Shown in pieces: positions 17,713 to 25,510 of a DNA stretch of 45,632 bases. The stretch covers positions 1 through 45,632 of the forward strand of contig JBFGCA010000027.1 in the NCBI GenBank assembly GCA_041567315.1, written 5' to 3'. The notes beneath the pieces are model-generated. The model was not told the DNA's origin and did no database searches. It worked only from the letters and a program-made list of their open reading frames with translations. The first letter of the stretch is position 1; each line of letters starts with the position of its first letter. Source of the stretch: JBFGCA01 sp041567315. Its GTDB lineage: Bacteria > Acidobacteriota > Thermoanaerobaculia > Multivoradales > JAHEKO01. The position numbers and the translations under genes are program-made.

Positions 17713-17767
17713 GACCTGCCTCCTCCCGCGGACCCTTTGTGGCCACTGGCCGCGATCATACGTGGAA

Positions 17768-18313
17768 TCAGCCGGCGTCCGCGGCCGGCGCCTCGCCGGG
17801 GATCACCCGCACCGGGATCTCGGCCACCACCCGCGCCCCGGCCGGGACGTCGCGGGTGACCATCGCCTTGGCGCCGACGAAGGCGCCGTCGCCGACCCGG
17901 ACGCCGCCGATGACGTAGGCGCCAGCGGCGACGAAGACGCCGTCGCCGAGCACCGGCATCTCCTCCTTGCGCTCCACCGACGGGGCGCCGAGGGTCACCT
18001 GGTGGAGCAGCGTGGCGCCGGCGCCGATCCGCACCCGGTCGCCGATCACCAGACCGCTGCCGTGGGCGATCAGCAGGCCGGGACCGATCTCGGCCCCGGG
18101 GGCGATGTCGGCGCCGGTTAGCAGCAGCGCCAGCCGCGCGCAGGCGGGGCCGAAGAGGGGGATGCCGCGACGCTTGAACCAATGCCCGAAGCGGTAGAGC
18201 ACCACCGCCTGGTAGCCGTTCTCGAAGAGCAGCGACTCGAGCACGTACCAGGGGAAGCCGCGGCGCTTGAACTCGCGCAGGCGGCGGGCATCGGCCCTGA
18301 GCTCAGCCAGCAC
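17768..18313 (-). CDS. Serine O-acetyltransferase-like hexapeptide acyltransferase
   Basis: A 181-aa left-handed beta-helix acyltransferase resembling CysE. An N-terminal helical part is followed by hexapeptide repeats (GAEIGPGLLIAHGSGLVIGD, then GAYVIGGVRVGDGAFVGAKAMV). The conserved His residues in AHGSG and LHQVTLG fit the catalytic positions. Canonical CysE is longer and supplies cysteine synthesis; this short form overlaps a glycosyltransferase by 11 bp, so acetylation of a sugar or lipid-linked glycan is as likely. It is co-translated with that gene. Confidence 0.8.
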   Translation of the reverse strand: MLAELRADARRLREFKRRGFPWYVLESLLFENGYQAVVLYRFGHWFKRRGIPLFGPACARLALLLTGADIAPGAEIGPGLLIAHGSGLVIGDRVRIGAGATLLHQVTLGAPSVERKEEMPVLGDGVFVAAGAYVIGGVRVGDGAFVGAKAMVTRDVPAGARVVAEIPVRVIPGEAPAADAG

Positions 18314-19247
18314 CGAGCGCCTCCCGGCCGGCCGGCGGCGGCCCCAGCGGCACCCTGAGGCCCTCGAGGACGCCCTTGAGCTTGGCCACCACGGCGCCCT
18401 GGTTGCCGCGCGGCAGCTCGCGCAGGAAGGCCGCCGGCAGCGCCGCGGCCAGGAACAGCAGGAAGGTGCCCCACTGCAGCGGCCGCGCGTAGCGCCGCAC
18501 GAAGATCGCCGTGCTGCGCCCGGTGTGAAAGGTCTTGCCCGGCTTGTAGACCCCGGTGGTCGAGGAGACCCGGTGCCAGAGCCGCGCCCGGTGCGCGTAG
18601 TAGCAGCGGTAGCCGAGCCGCTTCATCCGCATGCACCAGTCGGCGTCCTCCACCGCCAGGTGGTAGATGGTGTCCCACGGCCCCACCTCCTCCATCGCCG
18701 CCCGCCGCACCAGCATGGCGCAGCCGTTGACGTAGTCCACCTCCTGGTCGCGGTCGAACTGGCCGCGGTCGAGCCGGCCCATGCCGCGCTCGCGGGTCAC
18801 CGACTCCTTGAAGCGGATGACGCCGCCGGCCGACCACAGCCGGCGGGGGTCGTCGTGGTAGTAGGCCTTGGGCCCGACGCAGCCGATCGTCGGATCGCTC
18901 TCGGCCACCGCTACCAGCTCGGTGAGCAGCCGCGGGTCGACCTCGATGTCGTTGTTGAGCAGCAGCAGGTAGTCGCAGTCGCGCTCGAGGGCGGCGCGGA
19001 TCCCCAGGTTGAGCCCGCCGGCGGCGCCCAGGTTCTCCTCGGTCCGCACCTGGCGGACGTCCGGAAAGGTCGCCGCCACTGCCTCGTAGGAGCCGTCGGT
19101 CGAGCCGTTGTCGACCACCAGCAGCTCCCAGTTCGGATAGTCCATCCGCTGGAGGCTGGCCAGGGTGTCGAGGGTCAGCTGGCGCCCGTTGTAGTTGAGG
19201 ACGATGGCGACGACCCTGGGGTGGTTGGAGCCGACGGGAGCGGACAT
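18303..19247 (-). CDS. Glycosyltransferase family 2
   Basis: A 314-aa GT-A glycosyltransferase. The N-terminus reads VVAIVLNYNGRQLTLDTLASL, then VVDNGSTDGS, and the metal/nucleotide motif is LLNNDIEVD. NGCAMLVRRAAMEEVG and AVEDADWCMRMKRLGY are typical of rhamnosyltransferase-like GT2s. A hydrophobic segment near the C-terminus (about 265-285) suggests membrane association. The ATG at 19247 places the first beta strand correctly; an upstream ATG at 19301 would add a Gly/Arg/Pro-rich tail. The acceptor is unknown, but the flanking acyltransferases point to a modified exopolysaccharide. Confidence 0.85.
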   Translation of the reverse strand: MSAPVGSNHPRVVAIVLNYNGRQLTLDTLASLQRMDYPNWELLVVDNGSTDGSYEAVAATFPDVRQVRTEENLGAAGGLNLGIRAALERDCDYLLLLNNDIEVDPRLLTELVAVAESDPTIGCVGPKAYYHDDPRRLWSAGGVIRFKESVTRERGMGRLDRGQFDRDQEVDYVNGCAMLVRRAAMEEVGPWDTIYHLAVEDADWCMRMKRLGYRCYYAHRARLWHRVSSTTGVYKPGKTFHTGRSTAIFVRRYARPLQWGTFLLFLAAALPAAFLRELPRGNQGAVVAKLKGVLEGLRVPLGPPPAGREALGAG

Positions 19248-19606
19248 GGCGTGCGGGGGTGCGGAACCGGAACGGCCGGGCGCGGCGCGCCGGGCGCCCA
19301 CCTACGCCGCCCGGGCCGCACTCGAAGGCTAGCAGTCCCCGGCGGACGTCCGCCAGGCTGCGCGTCGTCGCGAAGTGGCGAGAATCCAGCACGCCGGCCC
19401 GTGCCAGGCCGCACCGATCGCGGCTCGCCCGGCGATTCCAGCTAGCAGCCCGTGGTGGAAATCCGCCCGCCCGTCTGGCGGCGGGGCGGAGCCTTCTGCG
19501 GCGTTGCCGCTCCTCGACAATGGCTCGGCATTGCCTGCGTCGCGGCGCCTGGCATCCGGCCCCGCCGCGCTCGCCAGCCGAGCCGACCGACTTCCACCAC
19601 GGGCTG
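19248..19606. other. Gap of about 360 bp with nested repeat ends, no gene
   Basis: This stretch between the GT2 start and the AlgX-like stop has no credible coding sequence on either strand. It holds the MITE-like element from 19442 on and an isolated degenerate copy of the element's end at 19329-19354 (ctagcagtccccggcggac versus ctagcagcccgtggtgga). Codon-like periodicity is absent and small clusters of A/T occur. The GT2-acetyltransferase pair may have its own promoter here, but none stood out. Confidence 0.6.
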
Positions 19607-19610
19607 CTAG
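19442..19610. mobile_element. MITE-like element, 169 bp, with 20-bp terminal inverted repeats
   Basis: The left end CTAGCAGCCCGTGGTGGAAA (19442-19461) and the right end CTTCCACCACGGGCTGCTAG (19591-19610) are inverted copies matching at 19 of 20 bases. There is no open frame for a transposase, so it is non-autonomous. The stop codon of the AlgX-like gene (19607-19609) lies inside the right end. No clear target-site duplication was identified. An internal segment (19462-19502) recurs, diverged, at 40602-40642. Confidence 0.7.
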
Positions 19611-20929
19611 GCCGGCGGCTCCGGCAAGGCGACCCGCTTCCAGTCGCCCTGCGACAGCTCGCGGACCGCGAACTGGTAGATCACCACCCGCTTGCCGGCC
19701 AACCGATCGTCGCCGCCGGCCAGCGCCCGGGCCAGCGCCTCGCGGGTGGCGTGCGAGCCGCCGGCGTTGAGCGCGATGCGGTCCACCGGGCGTTGCAGCC
19801 GATAGGCGAGCTGCTCGGCCAGACCGGCGCCCGCCCCCCAGCCCAGGGCGGCTTCCGAGTAGACGTTGGTGAAGGAGTCGCCGAGCAGCAGCACCTCGGC
19901 GGCGGGGTCCGGGCTCCAGGCGCCGCCCGCGAGGTCGAGGACCGGCGCCACCGTTACCCGCTCGGAGCCGAAGAGGCCACTGCCCTCGGGGAGCCGCAGC
20001 ATCTTGGCGATGTCGCCCTCGCCGGCGATCTCGGCGCTGCGGCGGAAGAAGCCGGTCTCCTCGCCGGGCTCGGCGAGCGGCGCCAGGGCCTCGCTCCGGG
20101 CCGCCAGCTCGGCCGCCACCCGCTCCATTGCCGCCGGCGTCCAGTGGGTGTCGGTGGCCAGATACTGCGGCTCGCCGCTCTCCCGCGCCGCCGCCCACAA
20201 CAGCGGCGCCGGGTCGAAGACCGCGATCCCGGCCGCCCCGAGCCGCGCCAGCAGCTCGTCGAAGGAGGGGTTCTGGGGCGGCGCGGTGAGACCGGCGGCG
20301 CCGGCCGCGAGCCTCTCCGGGTGGATCAGCGGCTTGACCGGCGTCGGCACCACCAGCAGCTCGATGCCGCGCGCCGCGAGCTGCTCGCGGAACTCGCTCA
20401 GCGCCGGCAGCGGATCGGGCCGCGGCGCCCGCTCCCAGGCGTCGCCGCCCCGCGCCCGGCGGGTCAGCACCCCCGGCTCCAGGAAGCCCGCGGTCGTGGC
20501 GTAGGCCACGTCGGGGACGTAGAAGAGCCAGCCCTCGCGGCCGGGCCAGGCCTTCTCGTTGCCCAGCCCGAGCGAGGCCGCCAGCAGCTCCTGGGTGGGC
20601 GGCAGCAGCCGCTCGCGGAGCAGCGACTCCTCATCCAGGCGGTCCTCGAAGGCGGCGATCGCCGCCAGCAGCCCCCGGTTGGCGGCCAGCGGACCCTCGG
20701 CGCGGGCCACGGTCCAGGCCTCGGGCACGGCACCGAGCAGCTGGCGGAGCCTGGGCAGCACGCGTTCTTCCGGCTGCCGCCAGTCGGCGATGCCCTGGAT
20801 GAGCGGCACCGCGGCCACGGTCAGCAGCAGCGCCCCGGCGAGCAGCCGGGCGACGGTCGCCGACACCGCGGTCCGGCCCACCTCGCGCAGCGCCCGCGCC
20901 TCGCGGTCGGGGATGGGGATCTCGGTCAT
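19607..20929 (-). CDS. AlgX/AlgJ-like SGNH-fold O-acetyltransferase component
   Basis: A 440-aa protein with one N-terminal membrane segment (about 24-46) and a periplasmic SGNH-like domain. The TDTHWTP motif in the middle and LLLGDSFTN near residue 350 correspond to the Asp-His and Ser elements of AlgX/AlgJ/WssH-type enzymes. These receive acyl groups exported by an MBOAT partner and transfer them to polysaccharide in the periplasm. The gene follows the MBOAT gene after 16 bp, exactly the expected pair. Its stop codon falls inside the terminal repeat of a MITE-like element, so the original 3' end may have been replaced. Confidence 0.85.
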   Translation of the reverse strand: MTEIPIPDREARALREVGRTAVSATVARLLAGALLLTVAAVPLIQGIADWRQPEERVLPRLRQLLGAVPEAWTVARAEGPLAANRGLLAAIAAFEDRLDEESLLRERLLPPTQELLAASLGLGNEKAWPGREGWLFYVPDVAYATTAGFLEPGVLTRRARGGDAWERAPRPDPLPALSEFREQLAARGIELLVVPTPVKPLIHPERLAAGAAGLTAPPQNPSFDELLARLGAAGIAVFDPAPLLWAAARESGEPQYLATDTHWTPAAMERVAAELAARSEALAPLAEPGEETGFFRRSAEIAGEGDIAKMLRLPEGSGLFGSERVTVAPVLDLAGGAWSPDPAAEVLLLGDSFTNVYSEAALGWGAGAGLAEQLAYRLQRPVDRIALNAGGSHATREALARALAGGDDRLAGKRVVIYQFAVRELSQGDWKRVALPEPPA

Positions 20930-20945
20930 CGGAGGAGTCGCAGTC

Positions 20946-22418
20946 CTAGAAGATGAAGTAGATGAACGGGTTGAACTCCTGGGTCACCAGCGCCAGGAGC
21001 GAGAGCCACAGCAGCCCGAGGATCACCGGCGCCTTCCACCACGGCAGCCGCCGCGTCCAGTCCCAGGTCTGGGGCGCCGCCCAGGCGACCGCCCCGGCGA
21101 TCGCGAAGGTCAGCAGGTAGTAGGGCTGGTAGAGCAGCCCGGCCAGCAGCGCCGCCCCGGGCTGCGCCTCGCGAAGGCCGAACAGGTCGGCGAAGTAGCC
21201 CGCCGCCCGGCCCAGGTCGGCGGCCCGGAACAGCACCCAGGAGAGCAGCACCAGGACGAAGGTCCCTCCCACCCGCACCGGCCGCGGCAGACCGGCCAGC
21301 AGGCTGCGCTTGCCGCGGCCGCGCTCGGCCGCCAGCAGCACCCCGTGCCAGGCGCCCCACAGCACGAAGTTCCAGGCCGCGCCGTGCCACAGCCCGCCGA
21401 GCAGCATGACCAGGGCCAGGTTGACGTAGGTGCGCCGCGTCCCGCGGCGGTTGCCGCCCAGCGGCACGTACAGGTAGTCGCGCAGCCAGGTCGACAGCGA
21501 GACGTGCCAGCGCCGCCAGAAGTCGGTGATCGAGTCGGCCTTGTAGGGCGAGTCGAAGTTCTTGGCGAAGACGAAGCCCAGCATCAGCCCCAGGCCGATG
21601 GCCATGTCCGAGTAGCCGCTGAAGTCGAAGTAGATCTGGAAGGCGTAGGCGGTGACCCCGTACCAGGCGTCGAGCGGCAGCGCCGAGCCGGCGTCGAAGA
21701 CGGTGTCGGCGATCTTGCCGCAGGGGTTGGCGAGCAGGATCTTCTTGGCCAGCCCGAGGCTCAGGAAGGCGGCGCCGCGGGCGAACTTCTCGACCGTGTG
21801 GGTGCGCCGCTGCAGCTGGTCGGCGATCTCCGAGAAGCGGATGATGGGCCCCGCCACCAGCTGCGGGAACATCGACACGTAGCAGGCGAAGTCGATGAAG
21901 TTGGCCAGCGCCCGGGCGTCGCCGCGATAGACGTCGATGGTGTAGCTCATCGACTGGAAGGTGTAGAAGCTGATCCCCAGCGGCAGCGCCACCCGCAGCA
22001 CGGTGTCGAAGCCCAGCCCCTCGAGCCCCAAAGCGGCGACCAGGCCGTTGAAGCTGTCGACCGCGAAATTGAAGTACTTGAAGAAGCCCAGCAGCGACAG
22101 GTTGGCCGTCACCGAGACCGCCACCGCCAGCTTCTGAGCGCGGGTGCGGGGGCCGCCGCGCGGCAGCGGCTCGACGGGCCGGCCCCGGCCGGCCAGCAGC
22201 GAGCCAGGGCTCAGCCGGCCGGCCAGCGACAGGCCACAGAAATAGTCCACCACCGTCGAGGCCAGCATCAGCACCATGAAGGAGGGGTTGGCCCAGCCGT
22301 AGAAGAGGTAGCTGAGCAGCGTCAACCCCAGATGCCGGCCGCGGCGCGGCAGCAGGTAGTAGACGACGAGGACGAGGGGCAGGAAGTAGTAGACGAAGAG
22401 ATGCGAGCTGAAGACCAT
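20946..22418 (-). CDS. MBOAT O-acyltransferase, AlgI/DltB type
   Basis: A 490-aa polytopic membrane protein. It starts MVFSSHLFVYYFLPLVLVVYY, as AlgI relatives do. The core motifs are VAGPIIRFSEI, DFWRRWHVSLSTWLRDYLYVPLGG and GGLWHGAAWNFVLWGAWHG, the last with the catalytic His. AlgI-type proteins carry an acyl group across the inner membrane for use by an AlgX/AlgJ partner, which is encoded just downstream here. The ATG lies 18 bp after the stop of a surface lipoprotein gene. Whether acetyl is the group moved, and onto which glycan, is not shown. Confidence 0.92.
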   Translation of the reverse strand: MVFSSHLFVYYFLPLVLVVYYLLPRRGRHLGLTLLSYLFYGWANPSFMVLMLASTVVDYFCGLSLAGRLSPGSLLAGRGRPVEPLPRGGPRTRAQKLAVAVSVTANLSLLGFFKYFNFAVDSFNGLVAALGLEGLGFDTVLRVALPLGISFYTFQSMSYTIDVYRGDARALANFIDFACYVSMFPQLVAGPIIRFSEIADQLQRRTHTVEKFARGAAFLSLGLAKKILLANPCGKIADTVFDAGSALPLDAWYGVTAYAFQIYFDFSGYSDMAIGLGLMLGFVFAKNFDSPYKADSITDFWRRWHVSLSTWLRDYLYVPLGGNRRGTRRTYVNLALVMLLGGLWHGAAWNFVLWGAWHGVLLAAERGRGKRSLLAGLPRPVRVGGTFVLVLLSWVLFRAADLGRAAGYFADLFGLREAQPGAALLAGLLYQPYYLLTFAIAGAVAWAAPQTWDWTRRLPWWKAPVILGLLWLSLLALVTQEFNPFIYFIF

Positions 22419-22436
22419 GCGCGGGGCCGCCGCCGG

Positions 22437-25100
22437 TTACTTCACGCCGGGGTCCGGGGCGTAGTACAGCTCGAGACCGGGCGCCGGCTCCAGCGTATCC
22501 GCCAGGTAGAGGCTCTCGAGCTGACGGTTGGCGGCGAACGGCTCCAGCGCCAGGCGCTCGGTCCCCTGCCCCGCCGCCGGCCGCGGCAGCGGCTTGCCGC
22601 CGAGGATCGCCCAGCGGACGACCCGCAGCCGTTCGCCGGAATAGCTGCCCTCGATCACCCGCGCCACCTCGTACTCGGCCAGCACCAGGCCCTCGCGGTA
22701 GGGGGAGATCTCCTCCAGGGTGGGCGGCCGCGAGAGGTCGCGCAGCCGCGCCTCGACCACCAGCCGCTCGACCGCCGGGCGCCGCTCGAGCCGCGTCCGG
22801 TTGCGCAGGAAGTTCTCGCGCACCTCGGCGGGGTCGAGCACCCGGTCGTAGATCGCGACCCCCTCGAGCGTCCCCGCCCAGCCGCCGCCGCCGCCCCACT
22901 CGTCGCCGAAGACCAGCGGGTGGGCGCGCCAGTGGAAGAAGTCGCCGAGCACGTCGCTGGTCTCGAACTCCGGCTCGCCGTCCAGATAGGCCACCAGCCG
23001 CCCCGGCGAGTAGGTCACCACCACGTGGGTCGCCCGGCCGGCCGGCAGCTCGAAGAGCGGCACCTCGGGGTTGGCCTCGGGGCCGCGGCTGCCGGTCCGC
23101 AGGCCGAAGGCGAGCCGCGGGCCGCGCTGCAGCAGGCGGAAGTTCTGGCCGCGCGAGCGGTTGGAGAAGGCGACGATCCGGGCGGCGCCCAGGGGACCGC
23201 CCGCGGCCCTCGCCGCCGCCGGCGTCACCGTCGCCTCCACCGATAGCAGGTTGGTGGCCTGGAGCGCCCGGAAGATCGGCGCCGCCTCCTCGGCGCCGAG
23301 CAGGAAGGCGCCGCCGTCCAAGACCATGGCCCGGTTCCGATCGAGCCGGGCCCGGCCGGCGGCCTCGAGGCTGTAGGCGCGCTCGGTCCCGGTCTCGGGG
23401 TCGGCCACCAGGTTGGGCGCCCCGCCGGTCTCCCACAGGAAGACCAGCCCCTGACGCCGGCTGGGCCACAGCGGCGGCTCGATCTCGAGGGTCGCCGCCG
23501 CCAGCCGGTTGGGACGCTGCGCGCGGTCGCTCACCCCGCCCACCGTCAGCCGCTCGGGCCGCCGCAGCGGCTCCGCCAGCTCGAGGACCAGGCTGCGGCC
23601 GTCCTCGCCGAGGCGCCAGCTCTGGACCTGCCGGCCGGAGGCGAAGCTCAGCTCGGGCTCGGCGGCGGCGATCTCCTCGTCGAAGCGCACCACCACCTCC
23701 TGGCCGTTGCGGCGCAGCGCCGCCTCGACCGCCCGCGGCGGCGCCGCCGCGGCCACCGTGACCTCGCCGCGGAGCGTGCGCCCGCCCTGGCGGGCCCGCA
23801 CCGCGTAGCGTCCCGGCCGGCCCCAGGTGTGCTCGACGGCGGCGCCCCGGGCGCTCTGGCCGTCGCCCAGCTCCCACTGCCATTCGCCGCCGTCGGCCTC
23901 GAGCCGGACGGTGAGCGGCGCCTCGCCGGCGTGGCGGCCCAGCTCCAGCGGCTCCAGGAAGACGTCCGGGAAGCGGTCGGTCCCGGGATGGCGGGTGTAA
24001 CGCACCACCGGACCGACGAGCTCGAGGGTCCGCGGATCGCTCTCGGCCACGAACACCTCGTAGTCGGCGCGGAAGTGGTCGTGCTGGTTCCGGGAGGCGG
24101 CCCAGGCGAAGAGCCGTCCGTCCACCGAGGCCATCGGGAAGTAGGCGTAGCCGTAGCCGTCGAGCGCCCGCGGGTCGTTCTTGCCCAGCACCGTCCCCAC
24201 CTCGCGGCTCGCCAGGTCCATGCGGTAGAGCGGCCCCCCCGCCCCCGCCGACCACAGCCCCCAGCGGCCGTCGTGCGTGAAGTAGGGCTGGCAGCCGCCC
24301 AGCAGCTGGCGCTCGGCCACCCGCCGCCGCCCGGCGTCGTAGGGCGAGAAGTTGGGCCGCCCCGTCGTCGCCCAGGAGAGCGTCGGGTCGATCAGCCACG
24401 ACCACTCCCCCGACGGCCCGCCCAGGAGCGGCCGCCCCGGTCCGCCGCCGGAGAGCTCCAGGAGCACCGGCACCCGCGCCGCCGAGAGGTAGATCAGCTC
24501 GTCGGGCTCCCGCCAGACGACGGCCCGGTTCTCGTGATGGGTCCGCGCCTCCGGCACCAGCACCCGGTCGCCGCTCCCGTCCGCCCCCATCAGCCGCAGC
24601 ACCCCCAGCAGCCCCCCGGGCGGGTACTCCCGGAACGGCGCCGGCAGGCTCAGGTAGGCCACCCGCGTGCCGTCCGGCGAGATGTGCGGGCAGCAGTGAT
24701 CCCGCCCCCGCTCCTCCGGCGACAGCTGCCGCGGCTCGCCGCCGTCCAGCCGTCGCGTCCATATCCGCCACGCCCCGGAGCGGTTCGACTCCCAGACCAG
24801 GAACCCCTCGCCCACGGTCCCGCTCGCCGCGTCCCGTCCGGCGCCCCGCTGACCGGCGGCGTCTCGGTTCCGAACCCCGGCACCGTCTTGACCACCGGCA
24901 CCTTCGGCCGCCGCTTCCCGCGCCCCGGTCGCGTCGCCCGCCGCCCCCCCGCCCCGCTCCCCGGTCCGCGAATCCGCCGCCCCGCACGCCACCACCACCG
25001 CCGCCAGCCACAGCGCCGCCCACGGCCCCACCGCGCGACGACGTCCTCGCCGCCGCGCCACCCGAGCGCCACCCGCCGCCGAAATTGGCATCCTCTTCAT
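22437..25100 (-). CDS. Large lipoprotein with propeller-like, PKD and LamG domains
   Basis: An 887-aa protein with a lipoprotein signal (VVVAC, Cys39) followed by a Gly/Ala-rich linker. Residues about 95-330 read as a TolB-like beta-propeller (FLVWESNRSGAWRIWTRR, then HISPDGTRVAYLS). A PKD-like domain follows (WQWELGDGQ to HTWGRPGRYAV, about 350-410). Then comes a LamG/concanavalin domain (about 550-720, ATHVVVTYSPGRLVAYLDG and GTLEGVAIYDRVLDPAEV). The C-terminal 150 residues match nothing I recognise. Propeller, PKD and LamG modules commonly bind carbohydrate or protein, and the gene opens an operon with the MBOAT and AlgX-like genes. A glycan-sensing or glycan-binding surface protein tied to O-acylation is inferred, not proven. 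Confidence 0.78.
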   Translation of the reverse strand: MKRMPISAAGGARVARRRGRRRAVGPWAALWLAAVVVACGAADSRTGERGGGAAGDATGAREAAAEGAGGQDGAGVRNRDAAGQRGAGRDAASGTVGEGFLVWESNRSGAWRIWTRRLDGGEPRQLSPEERGRDHCCPHISPDGTRVAYLSLPAPFREYPPGGLLGVLRLMGADGSGDRVLVPEARTHHENRAVVWREPDELIYLSAARVPVLLELSGGGPGRPLLGGPSGEWSWLIDPTLSWATTGRPNFSPYDAGRRRVAERQLLGGCQPYFTHDGRWGLWSAGAGGPLYRMDLASREVGTVLGKNDPRALDGYGYAYFPMASVDGRLFAWAASRNQHDHFRADYEVFVAESDPRTLELVGPVVRYTRHPGTDRFPDVFLEPLELGRHAGEAPLTVRLEADGGEWQWELGDGQSARGAAVEHTWGRPGRYAVRARQGGRTLRGEVTVAAAAPPRAVEAALRRNGQEVVVRFDEEIAAAEPELSFASGRQVQSWRLGEDGRSLVLELAEPLRRPERLTVGGVSDRAQRPNRLAAATLEIEPPLWPSRRQGLVFLWETGGAPNLVADPETGTERAYSLEAAGRARLDRNRAMVLDGGAFLLGAEEAAPIFRALQATNLLSVEATVTPAAARAAGGPLGAARIVAFSNRSRGQNFRLLQRGPRLAFGLRTGSRGPEANPEVPLFELPAGRATHVVVTYSPGRLVAYLDGEPEFETSDVLGDFFHWRAHPLVFGDEWGGGGGWAGTLEGVAIYDRVLDPAEVRENFLRNRTRLERRPAVERLVVEARLRDLSRPPTLEEISPYREGLVLAEYEVARVIEGSYSGERLRVVRWAILGGKPLPRPAAGQGTERLALEPFAANRQLESLYLADTLEPAPGLELYYAPDPGVK

Positions 25101-25313
25101 CGCCTAGAGGGCCGCGCTTGAACCGCGACCCCGTTCCCCGCTCGCGCAGCCCTCGCCATTGACCCTGGGCCGCCGATCGAGCAAACCCCTACCAGCAAGA
25201 ACTTCGCCAGACCCCCCAGCCGCCCGCAGACGCTATCAGCGACCTACCCTGTTGGCCGGGAATTGCGTGTCGACAGTCTCTTGCGGCACGAGGTTCATCT
25301 CCCGATTGGACGG

Positions 25314-25379
25314 CCCGTGAAGCTCTTCAGGGCCGGCTCCGGTCCCAGGCGGGCCCCGCCCCGGCCGGCCCCTCGCCAC
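25314..25379. repeat. 66-bp dispersed repeat, copy A
   Basis: The segment running from CCCGTGAAGCTC to CCCCTCGCCAC matches 38965-39030 at 64 of 66 positions in the same orientation. The two differences are near the left end. Its core contains GGCCGGC-rich inverted halves, so the RNA could fold. Both copies lie upstream of plus-strand genes, about 110-130 bp from the second boundary to the start codon. Confidence 0.85.
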
Positions 25380-25452
25380 GGCCCTCCAAACCGACCCGCT
25401 CCCCCATCGACCACTGCCATCCGCCCCGGCCACCGGCCACCAACCCCTGTGC

Positions 25453-25458
25453 TAGGGT
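25453..25458 (+). promoter_or_regulatory. -10-like box upstream of rfbF
   Basis: TGTGCTAGGGT ends with TAGGGT at 25453-25458, giving an extended -10 look about 53 bp before the rfbF ATG. No -35 hexamer is evident. The same TGCTA core recurs before zapA and the CRTAC1-like gene in this window. Confidence 0.35.
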
Positions 25459-25510
25459 TTTTCGAGTCCGGCCTCCGCCGGGTCTCCAATCCAGGACACT
25501 ACACTCCGCC

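Larger units (their letters stand above)
25101..25510. other. Divergent intergenic region of 410 bp
   Basis: This lies between the divergent lipoprotein and cytidylyltransferase genes. It has no supported coding sequence and a lower GC than its neighbours around 25180-25290. It contains copy A of the 66-bp repeat and a -10-like box at 25453-25458. A promoter for the minus-strand lipoprotein-MBOAT-AlgX operon should also be here, but no convincing box was found. Confidence 0.6.

Noticed and set aside
17768..18313. True CysE for cysteine biosynthesis
   Set aside because: It is shorter than canonical CysE and co-translated with a glycosyltransferase, so the narrower call was avoided.
20926..25023. 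Very long open frame (1365 codons) on the minus strand over the AlgX, MBOAT and lipoprotein genes
   Set aside because: It lacks domain content, is rich in Arg/Ala/Gly/Pro as expected from a shifted frame in GC-rich DNA, and overlaps three clearly recognisable genes.
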